A program made the position numbers and the translations under genes. A stretch of DNA of 64,000 bases from Phytophthora sp. 'mugwort' (taxonomy: Eukaryota; Oomycota; Peronosporomycetes; Peronosporales; Peronosporaceae), in assembly GCA_033558025.1 (NCBI GenBank), contig JAUCEF010000018.1:1860001-1924000 (forward strand), given 5' to 3'. The stretch's first letter is position 1. Each line of letters opens with the position of its first letter. The notes beneath the pieces were generated by a model. The model did no database searches, had not been told where the DNA came from, and saw only the letters and a list, made by a program, of their open reading frames with translations. Shown here in pieces: positions 31,179-42,155 of the stretch.

Positions 31179-33559
31179 CTTGGGGTCGGGTATTTTCGGA
31201 AAAATCGGAAATGTCAGTGGCGTTTCGCAGAGCTCACTGACAGGTGTTGTATGTTTACGCTCCAACATCGATTATTGGACCTTCGTATGCGACAAAATAG
31301 TTTGAGGCAAATAAGACGTAATATGAGGTAACTCGGTCGTCTACGAGGTCGCCTGCGAAGTCAGTAGGGACTCATTGTCGGTCTGCGTTTTGTTACGTCG
31401 CGAACCGCACCCGGATATCATGCGGATGCATACCAAAATTGGTAAACGAGAAATATCTCCTGACTCCAGGACCACTTGGTCTCGAGTCGTCGCGCCTCGC
31501 TGTCCTCCTAATTTTGCTGGATAAGAAAAAATGTAGCTTGGACTCGAATTTTCGGCGGCAGGTATTATGATACATGTACATGGAAAGCAGGGAATGCTGC
31601 TCCCCGATTAAACGTTAACAAACGCAGATTGTATCGATCTTCCTAGAGCAGGCTGGTGAGGGGAGACCAACATGGTTGTTCATTGACTTTTTCACTTTTA
31701 AAGCTACCTGCCACTTTTAGCTACCTGCAGCTGGCATACATGTATTTACATCGGGTTACATGTACAATGAGTGTACCGCCGCACTCTCATTCGACTTTCC
31801 GAGTCGGGTGTCGGTCGGATGAAATGAGACAAACCTCGGAATACTGTTATGCACTAAACGAGATCTATCGTATTTTCTCGCAGCACATAAGTATTTGCAT
31901 TTTGCTGCACGGCAACTTCAGCGTGCCGTAAACTGCTGACGAAACACACACTTTGACGAAATAGGTCGACCGAAAGCGTTCTTGTTAGAGCAAAGGGGCA
32001 TCGGCTCAAGGCCAGGTTGCGCGAATGTTTTGCGCTCTACCCGGAGTCGAGAGCAGAGCCCATGACTGGCTGGCTGGACAGCGGCGGCGGCGGTCGCCGG
32101 TCGTTTTAGCGCTTCTCTTTGCCATCAGCAGCGAAAAATGCATTTCGTGTTTGTACACCGCGTGACGCTAGTGATGCAGCCTGCGACCGCAAAACGTCAA
32201 TGATTGCCGTCACAGCTGTCGTGGACACGAGCCTTGCAATTCTGGACGAGGTGCAAGGTGCACTTTTGGAGTTCAGGATGATATTGCTCTTTGGTGGCCT
32301 CGGCGATCAACTGTCGCGCTATTCGCGTAAACCGGCAGGAAGCACACATCCGCAGTGCGATGCGGATTCCGCACCGAACATAATTATCCTCATCTATAGT
32401 GTGGCAGTCATGTCCAGGCAGGTCGCCGCCGCGAGCCGAATACAAGGTCCGTTGGCTCTGACTGGTTGCAGTTCACTGTCGTGTTGGTAACGGGCGGGCC
32501 CGCGGCAAAATGGCCCAGAAATTGGGCGCGATTTGGGCCGGAAAACAGCCTGACGGTATTTTCGATAATCATCTGACTTGTGTTCAGTATGTAATTCGGT
32601 TTTGTGGGTGCGCAGTCAATTTACTAGCTACCCACGTTCTTTCCGCCACTTTTTCAAAATTTCTTCATAATTGGCACCAAGATCGAAGGGGCAGACGAGC
32701 GAGTCGGTACTGTTCAAGTGCCCAAACTATCGGCAAGCACATGTAAAACTTACCAATACGCTGGTACTTCGTGTGTATGCTAGGATGGCGGCTTCTTGGC
32801 GATTCCTTCCTGTTACGAAAGCTTACATATCTTGGGAAGAAGCGAGCCCGGCTCACACTACGTCGGTTCATGTACCACGATAGAATTCAATTTCCGAGAC
32901 TTGTAACGAAGGGATAGGGTGGTAGACACAGTACTTCACCTCTGTGCTTGGGTATCATATGAAAAGAGGCAGCCTGACCATTTCGTTCTACATTTATGAG
33001 TGTCGAGCACCTCATAAACAGCGTGTGCTGCTGGACGGACAAGAGTTCGTACTTGATGCAGTAGCGGCTTGCAAGTTTCCTTTATCTGGAGAACGACTTG
33101 TGCTTAATCCGGTTGGTTACAAAAGTCTTCGGTTGCGGAGAACGTAGCTGAGCGCCTGAACGTCCGATGGGCCCACCACCAAGGCAAGCGTGTTCAACCC
33201 GTCGCTTCTGCTGAATGCAATGCGAAGCTTGTGTCGTACTCCATTAACGTCGTCATAAAGAAAAATCAAATCAGCATCCACAACAGCGCTACATGTGAAA
33301 TATTTACATCAGCGGAATCTTGTAGTTGCTGTTTGCCTATAAAACTTAATACAGTACTCGTCAATTTGCCTCTTGTGACACGCTTTTGGGCCCCTTCTGC
33401 GAAATGAACATCACCCGTCGGTAAACCGAGGCGGTTGCAGCAAACGGGCGGACGCCGCCGGGCGCCGTCAGTGCCTGCACTCGCACAACTCAAAAAGCCT
33501 CGGACCGCACAGGCCGCGACAGCAGCAACCAGAAGGCAGAAAGAATATCCATAAGGACG
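31179..33559. other. 2.4-kb gap without a confident gene
   Basis: Short open frames exist (31656-31931 plus, 32119-32490 plus with an open minus strand, 32944-33147 plus), but none shows a domain, an intron pattern or a start context I trust. Probably promoter DNA plus decayed repeats. Confidence 0.35.
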
Positions 33560-34684
33560 ATGGAAACGACCTTGTCGCGCGTGCCCAAGCTGCACGATGA
33601 GGTGCCGGCGCTGCGCTGGCTGTTCCCGTTCCAGTACGAGCGCGACTGGGTGCGTTCTGACTGCAATCTGCAGTTAGTTTGTCTCGTGGGCTAACGTGGT
33701 GTATCCATACGTCTAGGTGATCTCATGGGAGCCGGCCTTCTGCAAGGAGTCACTGCCCATGGCCGTCGCGCTCTGCGCCGCCTACTGTGTTATGTGCTTC
33801 GCCGGTCGCCGCATTATGCGCGACCTCAAGCCTTTCAACCTGAAAGTGTACGTTGCTGAATCTCGCTCTCTTAGAGTTTGTATTCCTGGGCGAAACTGAC
33901 GATGGATACGTTGCTGCTTGCGATCGCTCTGCACCGCAGCCCGCTGGCCCTCTGGAACCTGGGGCTTGCCACGTTCAGCGCCATCGGCGCATCCCGCACG
34001 GCGCCCTTCCTCCTCAACACAATTTACCGCCGCGGTGTGTACCACTCGGTGTGCGCGCCTCCTACACCGCACTACGGCCACGGCCCTGTGGCACTCTGGG
34101 TCATGCTCTTCATCTTCTCCAAGGTGCCTGAGCTCGTGGACACGGCCTTCATCGTGCTGCGCAAGAAGCCACTCATCTTCCTGCACTGGTACCACCACAT
34201 TACTGTGCTGCTCTTTTGCTGGCATGCGTTCGCCACGCTTTCGGCTAGGTGAGTGAAGTTCCCAAGCCATTCTGGTGGTGCAGGGCCTGCTCTTCATTTG
34301 TGAGCATCTTGTGCTGAGTTTGTTAATTTTGCACCGTATTGTGCTTGATGTTGCAGCGGCCTCTATTTTGTGGCCATGAACTACTCGGTGCACGCCATCA
34401 TGTACTTCTACTACTTCCTCACGGCGTGCGGCTTCCGACCGCGCTGGGCACGACTTGTGACGATCTTCCAACTGAGCCAGATGGGCGTCGGCGTCGCCGT
34501 GTGCAGCCTCAACGTGTACTACATGAAGCAGGGCGACGCTTGCAGCGTAGACCCGGATACCCTCAAGTGGGGCATCATCATGTACTCGAGCTACTTTGCG
34601 CTCTTCCTTAAGTTCTTTGTAGAGCGTTACTTGCTACGCAGTGCTAAGAAGTCGGCCGCAACACCAGTCAAGAAAACCCAGTAA
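33560..34684 (+). CDS. ELO-family fatty acid elongase
   Basis: Four exons (33560-33649, 33717-33847, 33940-34248, 34357-34684) join in frame to 285 residues. ELO hallmarks are present: KVPELVDTAFIVLRKKPLIF, the histidine box HWYHHITVLL, and NYSVHAIMYFYYFLTACGF with the distal His and Tyr-rich motif. Seven or so hydrophobic segments and a Lys-rich C-terminus (KKSAATPVKKTQ), a possible ER-retrieval signal, fit an ER membrane enzyme. It condenses malonyl-CoA with an acyl-CoA, the first step of elongation. The HWYHH-ITVLLFCW version is closest to the ELOVL6/ELOVL3 group (saturated and monounsaturated C16-C18 substrates); that preference is inferred. Confidence 0.9.
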
Positions 34685-34851
34685 GGTACTCAAGATATGC
34701 GAAAGCAAGGTTAGGATTGTACTTGAAGTAGTAGTGAGCTGCCAAACCAGACGCAGCTTTACGATAATAAGCTTTTGACATCGGCCATCCGCACGCTTAT
34801 GCAATTCACGGGCCGAACGCACCCATCGCGTCACTACCTCCCTCCGATATC

Positions 34852-36072
34852 ATGGCTGCGAGATCTTTGCACGGCAACGGTCGCGATCACGTCGCAGAGA
34901 GTCAAATCATATCGTTGTTGAAGTTGCTCTTCGTACTTAAAGGAGCCATTCTAGGTACGAAAGTCGTCGCGCACGATGCCCATCACATTGTCACTAATGA
35001 ATCATGCCTGATTAGCTTTGCAGCAATGCCCACCCGCCGCGCCACTCTTCGACTGACAGCTGCAATGGAGGGGGAGAGGGGCTTGCAAGCGGCGGCCATG
35101 AGCGCACCAGAGACGCACATCAAGCTGGCAGATCCGAACGAAGACACGTACTTCGGCCGCGTGCGCAAGACCTTTTTCATGTTGGACTTCCGCACGGCCT
35201 TCACGACGGCGGACGCGCTGCAGGAAGCGCGGCAACTAGTGGCAGCACACCACCGCGGTGAGCTCGTGGACTCGGCCAAGCTTGAACACGCGCAGTACGT
35301 AACGCACGCCATTCTACACCCAGACACGGGCGCGCCGGTCTTCACACCGCTGCGTACGTCCATGATCGTGCCCATGAACATGATCATGGATGGCGCCATG
35401 CTGCTGGCCAATAGCACCAAGTCCACCATCTTTGCGCAGTGGCTCAACCAGACCTACAACGCGCTGCACTACTACGCCAACCGCAACGCCTCCAACGAAG
35501 ATACAACGGAGCAGCGGCTCGTGGCCTACGTGGGGGCCACGGCCAGCTCAGTGGGAGCGTCGCTTTCCATCCGACGTTTGGCTAGTCGAATGACGAACGC
35601 TAAGTGGGCCCCAGCTATTGCTCGCACGGGTCCGTTCGCTGCGGTGGCCGCTGCAGATCTTCTTAACATGGCAGTCATGAGGCAGAGCGAGTATTTTAAG
35701 GGCGTGCACGTGTACGATGAGAACGGAGACTATGTTGGCAAGTCGAGGAGGTGCGGGGCTCTAGCGGTCGCCTCGTGCGCTGCGGGGCGGATCTTCGCCG
35801 CTGCTCCGATCTTGCTGCTACCACCGCTTATTATCTCGCGGATTGAAAAGCACAGCACGTTATTCACCCAAACAAAGACGCGGTGGCTGCGTGTTCCTAC
35901 TCTGCTGGCGCTTGTGGGTTGCGCAATTCAGTTTTCGGTGCCACTGACATTCGGACTCTTCCGCCAGACAGCGCAACTTGACTCCAAGTATCTGGAGCCG
36001 AAGTTACAACACGTGACAAGAAAGCAAGACGGTCAACCCGTACGTGTGGTCACGTACAACAAGGGCATATGA
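34852..36072 (+). CDS. Sideroflexin (mitochondrial amino acid carrier)
   Basis: The open frame runs 406 codons from ATG 34852; ATGs at 35026 (MPTRRATLRL, presequence-like) and 35098 (MSAPETHIKL) are also possible starts, and the family's usual length (about 320) favours 35098. Sideroflexin signatures are HPDTGAPVFTPLRTSMIVPM, LNQTYNALHYYANRNAS and, near the end, a VPLTFGLFRQ segment. Five hydrophobic segments are seen. Animal SFXN1 imports serine into mitochondria for one-carbon metabolism. The gene is intronless and 167 bp downstream of the elongase stop, same strand. Confidence 0.88.
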   Translation: MAARSLHGNGRDHVAESQIISLLKLLFVLKGAILGTKVVAHDAHHIVTNESCLISFAAMPTRRATLRLTAAMEGERGLQAAAMSAPETHIKLADPNEDTYFGRVRKTFFMLDFRTAFTTADALQEARQLVAAHHRGELVDSAKLEHAQYVTHAILHPDTGAPVFTPLRTSMIVPMNMIMDGAMLLANSTKSTIFAQWLNQTYNALHYYANRNASNEDTTEQRLVAYVGATASSVGASLSIRRLASRMTNAKWAPAIARTGPFAAVAAADLLNMAVMRQSEYFKGVHVYDENGDYVGKSRRCGALAVASCAAGRIFAAAPILLLPPLIISRIEKHSTLFTQTKTRWLRVPTLLALVGCAIQFSVPLTFGLFRQTAQLDSKYLEPKLQHVTRKQDGQPVRVVTYNKGI

Positions 36073-36261
36073 GAGGCTGAGGAGATGCAGTCCTATAAAT
36101 TTGCCGCCAGCCAAGACGATGTCAACACTTTTGTCTCATTTTGGCGTCAAGAAATCCTGATCATTAAAATGACGTCGAAATTTATCACTGCAGTACGTAG
36201 TAAAAATAAGATTTTGTTTATGCTGTGGGCAACAGCGCAGGGTCCTTTACGATCAAGTGGG
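36073..36261. other. Short convergent spacer
   Basis: Between the sideroflexin stop (plus) and the EF-hand gene stop (minus); no features recognised. Confidence 0.4.
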
Positions 36262-36907
36262 TTAAGCAACAGCCTGTTCGAACGACCATTGCACCATGAA
36301 TGCGTCGATTTCTGGAGTATCCTCGCACAACTGCGCAAAAGTCTGGCACGAAAGGGTTTCTTGTTCGCCGTACAATGCCTTGGTTAGATTCTCGAAGAAT
36401 GCCAGCCGCGGTATCTCCTCGTTCATGGGGAGGATAAGAGCATGCAGCATCTTGACAGCGCCCACAAGCACTGTACGGAAAAGCAATGTCGCTTCGTCCG
36501 CCACCATGAGCCCCACTCGATGCGTGGATACGTTAAACAGCTCGAAGATGACTGTGGGAAACACCAGGTGAGCCAATGCAAGCTCATATCAAATGGATGA
36601 CGAAGAGAGGACAGCAAATACCATTTTGTTTGGTGTCCCGCGAAAGTTGTGGGGCCGCTAGGATGAGACTCGAAAGGATCTCACACGAATCCACCACCCC
36701 GCTGTTCTTAGGATCAAATACGTTGAATGCCTGCTCGACTGCCTCCATTGGAATGCCAATAATCAACGCATTGAGTTCGCTGATATTTAAGTGGAACTTG
36801 CACTGAATCGCTTGCTTGAATTGCTCGAGGGTCTGTTCATTAACTACAATCGAGCCACGAAAAACAATCAATGAATGACGAGTAAGACAAGTGCAGTGCA
36901 TTTTCAA
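36262..36907 (-). CDS. EF-hand protein, 5' end uncertain
   Basis: Two exons join in frame: 36907-36622 and 36551-36262 (intron 36552-36621). One EF-hand is readable: helix MEAVEQAFNVF, then a loop DPKNSGVVDSCE with Asp at position 1, Gly at 6 and Glu at 12 but Lys at 3, so binding of calcium may be weak. Regular helical segments follow (LLFRTVLVGAVKMLHALILP, then PRLAFFENLTKALYG). With ATG 36907 it has 191 residues. A splice acceptor at about 36844 leaves open that the true first exon lies further upstream, inside the 3' part of DUSP12. No specific family recognised. Confidence 0.6.
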
Positions 36908-37077
36908 TGAATCTATCGCTCTACGTACTTGTTCGCGTCACTGCCAATATTGAGGGCAATTTGGAGGCTAAAGTTCCGACGCTGAGGCTGCTAGCCGCTG
37001 TACCCATGCTGCACCCGAATGGCCGCGTCCGTATATCGCTTGAAGCGCAATGCCCGTGGTCTGGCACCGGAGAAAAG

Positions 37078-38312
37078 CTAGAGCACGCGAGTTTGCGTTT
37101 TGCTCGGAACCAACTGAAACGCTGGGCTGACGAAGCCTTTGCAGTTGCATCTGAAGCACACGCAGATTCACAAAACGTTTGGGTATTTTCAGAAGTGGGC
37201 CGAGGGATAAGATGAGGCGGGACAAAACGTACTTGACTCCAATCCAGTTCCATGAGCCAAGTTTGGCCTTGCACGACGGGCAAAACAGTTTGCCGTCATT
37301 ATTCCTCATGAAACCCGAGTCTTTCGACATCCAGTTCATCGGCTCTATGAAAATACCGGCACAGGGCGCTCTGATAGCTGCTACATCCGGGCTCGTGTGG
37401 GACAGCTGCAAGCAAGGGAATGCCAACCTCTGTAAGAAAAAAAAACTGCGTTTGTGGAGGCAATATATCGGTAAACGAGATATTTACCTGGTTCCTGGTC
37501 GTGCACAGCATGTGGTTGCAATTCCGACAGCATATAGCATTTCCTGGATGTGTGAGTTCCGGGGTAGTAACAATATCCGCTACTCCCGTTTTCAGTCGGT
37601 GCTGTTGTGCCATCATCGTGCGTAGCTCGGCATGCGCAAGGGTCCGGCCCTGAATCTCCGGGTTGCTCTCCATACGCTGGAATAGCTCCAGCTGTCTCAA
37701 GAACCCGGGGTTGATCGAGATGCACGGCCGAGCTTTCTGCACCATGTCGTACGCCTCCAAAAGTGCCTTGCCCCGCGTCGCCATCAGATACGCCACGCAG
37801 ATAGCAGCACTGCGCGATTGGCCGTACGCACAGTGCACAAGCACGGCATTGTCTTGTCCCAGGTGTTTCTCCAAAAATGCAATGCACTCCTCGAAGTGTG
37901 GCAGCAGCAGCTCCTCCTCCATGTCCAAAATGTCGATTAACAGTACCTCGCATTGCTACATCATCACACACAGCGACAATTTCGTCAGCATATTTTACCC
38001 CCTGAGGAGCATAAAAACATAACGCAATGGTTGTGACCTTCACAGCGAGATTGCCGGTGCCCAGTGCGATGACGGCTCGAATGTTGTTGACCTCCAGGAA
38101 GCCTGCGTCCTGCACCAAGAGATCGCTCGTCAGTGGAGAGTATCACGGATCATTATTGCAGTGCTGGTGGCGCACACCTGCACCGCACCAGCCTCGCCGA
38201 GGAACAGGCGCAGGTCTCCTATACGCGCTGCCGTTGGAAATCCCTCGAGCAACGGGTGGTGATTTTGGCGCTCCAGGAGCAGGTTGACGACGGGCAGCTC
38301 CTCCTTCGCCAT
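37078..38312 (-). CDS. DUSP12: Dual-specificity phosphatase 12 / YVH1
   Basis: Five exons join in frame to 312 residues: 38312-38178, 38109-38044, 37955-37488, 37429-37233 and 37150-37078. The phosphatase signature HCAYGQSRSA (Cys nucleophile, Arg of the P-loop) is preceded by the Asp-bearing LLIDILDMEEELLLPHF. The C-terminal zinc-binding domain is what sets this family apart: CCRNCNHMLC, then a Cys near CAGIFIEPMNWM, CPSCKAKLGSWNW, and finally CNCKGFVSPAFQL. Yeast Yvh1 and human DUSP12 help mature the 60S ribosomal subunit through that domain. Exon 2's donor could be placed three codons later. Confidence 0.88.
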
Positions 38313-38679
38313 GTTTCAATAACAAGTTAATATCTCTAACATTAAGACAATAAATCAATAAATGGGCTCTAAAACTCGCACTCAAAATGCTTAAAAAGAG
38401 TAAAGCATTCCGTAAAACCCAATCTAGTGTTATAACAAAACTGTTAAAGCATACTGTTAAAACTGTCGTCACGACTGCGCATATTTATGCAAAACGATCC
38501 TTGAAGCTAGATTGGTTGCTTGAACCGATCGTTGCAATAGTACAGTTGGCCATTGCAGCATAGTGAGCCACAGTGTGAATCACTGGCGGGTTCTCGTCCC
38601 TTCACTCCATGCCGTCATTTCTGAATTTGTTCCGAGCATTTCACATTAAGAACAATTTTCATCTCCCCTGGTAGACGTC
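38313..38679. promoter_or_regulatory. Divergent promoter region, LDH-A side with initiator-like site
   Basis: 367 bp between DUSP12 (minus) and LDH-A (plus). At 38636-38649 GCATTTCACATTAA resembles the oomycete initiator consensus TCATTYYNCAWTTT with a few mismatches, about 35 bp before the ATG. Confidence 0.4.
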
Positions 38680-39675
38680 ATGAAGATCGCCTTCTTCTCT
38701 ACGCACAGCTACGACATCGAGTCGATGGAGCGCATCGCAAAGGAAGACGGTGTCACCCACGAGCTTAAGTTCTTCACTCCGCGTCTGGACGCCGCCTCCG
38801 CCAAGCTGGCCGAGGGCTGTGAGGGTGTGTGCATCTTCGTGAACGACATCGCCGACGAGGCCGCCCTCCGTGCTCTTCACGCTGGTGGCATCAAGGTCAT
38901 GTTCCTACGTTGCGCCGGTTTTGATATGATCGACCTGAAGGTCGCCAGGGAGCTGAGTATGCCGGTGATCCGTGTGCCGGCTTACTCGCCGTACGCTGTC
39001 GCGGAGCACGCTGCCGCTCTCATGATGACGCTGAATCGCAAGATCCACCGCTCGTACAACCGCACGCGCGAGCAGAACTTCCGTCTCGCTGGTCTGTTGG
39101 GTTTCGACCTGCACGGCAAGACTATTGGTGTAATGGGTACGGGCAAGATTGGCGCTCTGTTCGCCCGCATTGCCGCTGGTTTCGGCTGTAAGGTTCTGGG
39201 CTACGACGTGGTACAGAACCCTGAGGCTCTTAGCTACGGCGTCGAGTACGTCAGCCAGGACGAAATTTGGGCTCGTTCGGACATCATCTCGCTGCACTGC
39301 CCGCTGTTCCCGTCGACCAAGCACATGATTAATGCTAACAGCATTGCTAAGATGAAGCAGGGTGTCATGCTGATTAACACCAGCCGTGGTGGCCTCATTG
39401 ATACCAAGGCTCTCGTGGATGGTCTGAAGAGCGGCAAGGTCTCCACTGTGGGTCTCGATGTGTTCGAAGGCGAGGGCGACTACTTTTACTCAGACCGTTC
39501 GGGTGCTATCATTGCCGACGAGACTCTTGCTCGTCTGTTCACCTTCCCCAACGTCATCATCACGGGTCACCAGGCCTTCTTTACCAAGGAAGCTCTGGAC
39601 AACATCGGTCATACCACCATGGCTAACATTAAGGCGTACCAGGCCAAGGGGGAGCTGGTGAACGAGGTTAAGTAA
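38680..39675 (+). CDS. D-lactate dehydrogenase, copy A
   Basis: A 331-residue intronless member of the D-2-hydroxyacid dehydrogenase family, VanH/LdhA type. The Rossmann motif GTGKIG is at 153-158, the substrate-binding/catalytic Arg in NTSRGGLID at 236, the Glu in GLDVFEGEG near 263-265, and the catalytic His in ITGHQAFF at 297. It reduces pyruvate to D-lactate with NADH. No targeting sequence is seen, so it is probably cytosolic. It is two residues shorter near position 27 than copies D-G. First of seven paralogues in 18 kb. Confidence 0.92.
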   Translation: MKIAFFSTHSYDIESMERIAKEDGVTHELKFFTPRLDAASAKLAEGCEGVCIFVNDIADEAALRALHAGGIKVMFLRCAGFDMIDLKVARELSMPVIRVPAYSPYAVAEHAAALMMTLNRKIHRSYNRTREQNFRLAGLLGFDLHGKTIGVMGTGKIGALFARIAAGFGCKVLGYDVVQNPEALSYGVEYVSQDEIWARSDIISLHCPLFPSTKHMINANSIAKMKQGVMLINTSRGGLIDTKALVDGLKSGKVSTVGLDVFEGEGDYFYSDRSGAIIADETLARLFTFPNVIITGHQAFFTKEALDNIGHTTMANIKAYQAKGELVNEVK

Positions 39676-40018
39676 AGTACGCCGCCACTTCGAAGTCGAC
39701 TGCGAGTGTGTCTATCTTGCACCTTAACAGTTTCTTGTCCAGAGCGGGAAGTTTTAGATCGGAAATAATACAAATACAGCGCTCATGTTCGTTTTGAAAA
39801 CTAAGGAGACGAGAAACTTTAATGGTGTTGGAATCACTTTCTGCAAGAGATGATGGGTGACGACGAAGCAGTGAAGATCATCGTGTGAGGAGGTGAGGCA
39901 ATGAGGGTCTTCCGAGCTGCTATTCCGTTGTAGACTAGACCGACCTCGTCCCAAGTTTTTCATTCCCCTGTTTCCCCACGAAGCTCATAAAGACCAACGA
40001 CTCAAGTCCCCCACCACC
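39676..40018. other. Intergenic between LDH-A and LDH-B
   Basis: 343 bp with no gene. CATTCCCCTGTTTCC near 39961 is a weak initiator-like sequence before LDH-B. Confidence 0.35.
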
Positions 40019-41041
40019 ATGCAGAGGGCACAAAACGCCATCAAGGTCGCCTTCTTCTCGTCGCACAGCTACGATATTGAGTCGATGGAGCGCGTTGCCA
40101 AAGAGGACGGGATCACCCCCGATCACGAGCTCAAATTCTTCACTTCGCGTCTGGACGCCAACTCCGCCAAGCTGGCCCAGAGCTGCGAGGGCGTGTGCAT
40201 CTTCGTGAATGACGTCGCTGACGAGGCCGCACTGAGTGTGCTGGCTGCTGGCGGCACCAAGGCAATATTCCTGCGTTGCAACGGTTTCGACATGGTCGAC
40301 CTGAAGGTCGCCAAGGAGCTCGGTATGGTCGTGACCCGTGTGCCGGCGTACTCTCCTTACGCCGTGGCTGAGCACGCCGCGTCACTGATGATGGTGCTCA
40401 ACCGCAAGATCCACCGCTCGTACAACCGTACGCGCGAACAGAATTTCCGTCTCTCGGGCCTTCTGGGCTTTGATATCCATGGCAAGACCATTGGTGTCAT
40501 CGGCACGGGCAAGATCGGTGCCTTGTTCGCTCGTATTGCCACCGGCTTCGGTGCCAAGGTGCTCGGCTACGATGTGGAGCACAATCCTGAGGCCCTGAGC
40601 TACGGGGTGGAATACGTGACACTGGACGAGATTTGGGCTCGTGCTGATATCATTTCGCTCCATGTGCCTCTCCTTTCAAGCACCAAACATTTGATTAATT
40701 CCGAGAGCATCTCGAAGATGAAGCAAGGCGTGATGTTACTTAACACGAGCCGTGGCGGTCTGATCGACACGAAGGCCCTTGTGAACGGCCTGAAGAGCCG
40801 CAAGATCGGCTCGGTCGGGCTTGATGTGTTCGAGGGCGAGGGTGACTATTTCTACTCGGATCGCTCGGGTTGCATCATCGCCGACGACTTTCTAGCGCGC
40901 TTATTCACGTTCCCGAACGTGCTGATCACAGGCCATCAGGCGTTCTTCACCAAAGAGGCACTGGACAACATCGCGCATACGACAATGACTAACATCAAGG
41001 CATACGCGACCAAGGAGACTCAAGTGAACGAGGTCAAGTAA
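40019..41041 (+). CDS. D-lactate dehydrogenase, copy B
   Basis: 340 residues, intronless, with seven extra N-terminal residues (MQRAQNAIK before VAFFSSHSYD). All catalytic motifs are kept: GTGKIG, NTSRGGLID, VFEGEG and ITGHQAFF. It is the most divergent of the intronless copies: LHVPLLSSTKHLINS replaces LHCPLFPSTKHxIN, CNGFDMVDL replaces CAGFDMIDL, and LKSRKIGS replaces LKSGKIGS. This suggests age or specialisation rather than decay. Same direction as copies A, C and D. Confidence 0.9.
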   Translation: MQRAQNAIKVAFFSSHSYDIESMERVAKEDGITPDHELKFFTSRLDANSAKLAQSCEGVCIFVNDVADEAALSVLAAGGTKAIFLRCNGFDMVDLKVAKELGMVVTRVPAYSPYAVAEHAASLMMVLNRKIHRSYNRTREQNFRLSGLLGFDIHGKTIGVIGTGKIGALFARIATGFGAKVLGYDVEHNPEALSYGVEYVTLDEIWARADIISLHVPLLSSTKHLINSESISKMKQGVMLLNTSRGGLIDTKALVNGLKSRKIGSVGLDVFEGEGDYFYSDRSGCIIADDFLARLFTFPNVLITGHQAFFTKEALDNIAHTTMTNIKAYATKETQVNEVK

Positions 41042-42155
41042 GAATCTTCCTTGCATACGGTCATCGCGTACGCGGTAATTAGTGGCCGGCCTGCCACCCG
41101 TGCAAATTATCCCTCCAACAAATACGGAAAAAGGGAAGCAACATGAGAGGGAGAAAGAGCGTTCGGCACGGTACTACCACGACGGTAGCATCTTAGGTGC
41201 TCTTAACAGAGGTGGCAAATCCATTGATGTGCGTTTTCAGTAAGTGAGATAGTACTGTACACACTTCGTAATAAATGTACTGTCAGCACCCTTGCGTTCA
41301 AGCTGCGACTGCATTGCTGACTCAGCAATGCTGAGTACAGATTACAGCATCATGCATATCATAGTAGACTGCAGCTGGTCACTCACCACTTTAGTAAGTA
41401 ACGTTGATGACTCTAGCTTGTCATAAGAGCGATCAGGAGTGAAGGTCGCACTTCAAGGATCGTCACTCCTTCTGCATCCAACGGCGCTGTTTACTGTTGT
41501 TGGTCGTCGCGAGAGGAGCTCTGCATCGAACGGAAATGTTTACATGGACACTGGGACCTTCCCTCGCACCTCTTCTGACATCAACCCGAAATAGCAGCGA
41601 TGCAGGGTGTTCGACAAGTCCTAATCCGACCTTAAAGCACGTAGCTGCACGCGTCACAAACCTGCGTCACTGACCCGCCAACAAGCGTTCAACCACGTCG
41701 CCACAACAAGTATCAGCCCAGTTTGACCAGCGAGTGCATCGGCACGCACACCTTCAAGGTGGCAGACGAACGGTGCGGCGTGCCATGACTCATGATAGCA
41801 TTAGTATCCGCCGGATACCGCGAACAGGACTCGACACACCAGGCCACGTCAAGTACAGTACAGGTACATGCATTGTATTACCGAGGTATGCTATCGTGGA
41901 CTGCCTGTCGGAGTTGAAGCGCGCTGATCCGCTGGTCAAAGCCGGACTGCTTGAATAGCACTCATCAGGCGCAAGACGGATAGACACGCACACCGAACGA
42001 CGCCTTTGACGTGTCTTTCGTGCCCCATACATTTCCCCATATACTTCTGCCCCACGCGCCGGTTTTGGCGCCACTCCCAGTTCCTCCAGGCCGCGCATTA
42101 CCTAAAAGTCATCGAAGCACCGACGACCCAAGCGCACCGTATACATATCACCAAG
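41042..42155. other. 1.1-kb gap without a confident gene
   Basis: No domain-bearing frame is seen. It presumably holds the terminator of LDH-B and the promoter of LDH-C. Confidence 0.35.

Noticed and set aside
32119..32490. Overlapping open frames on both strands as a gene
   Set aside because: No domain, no consistent codon bias, no family motif and no splice structure on either strand.
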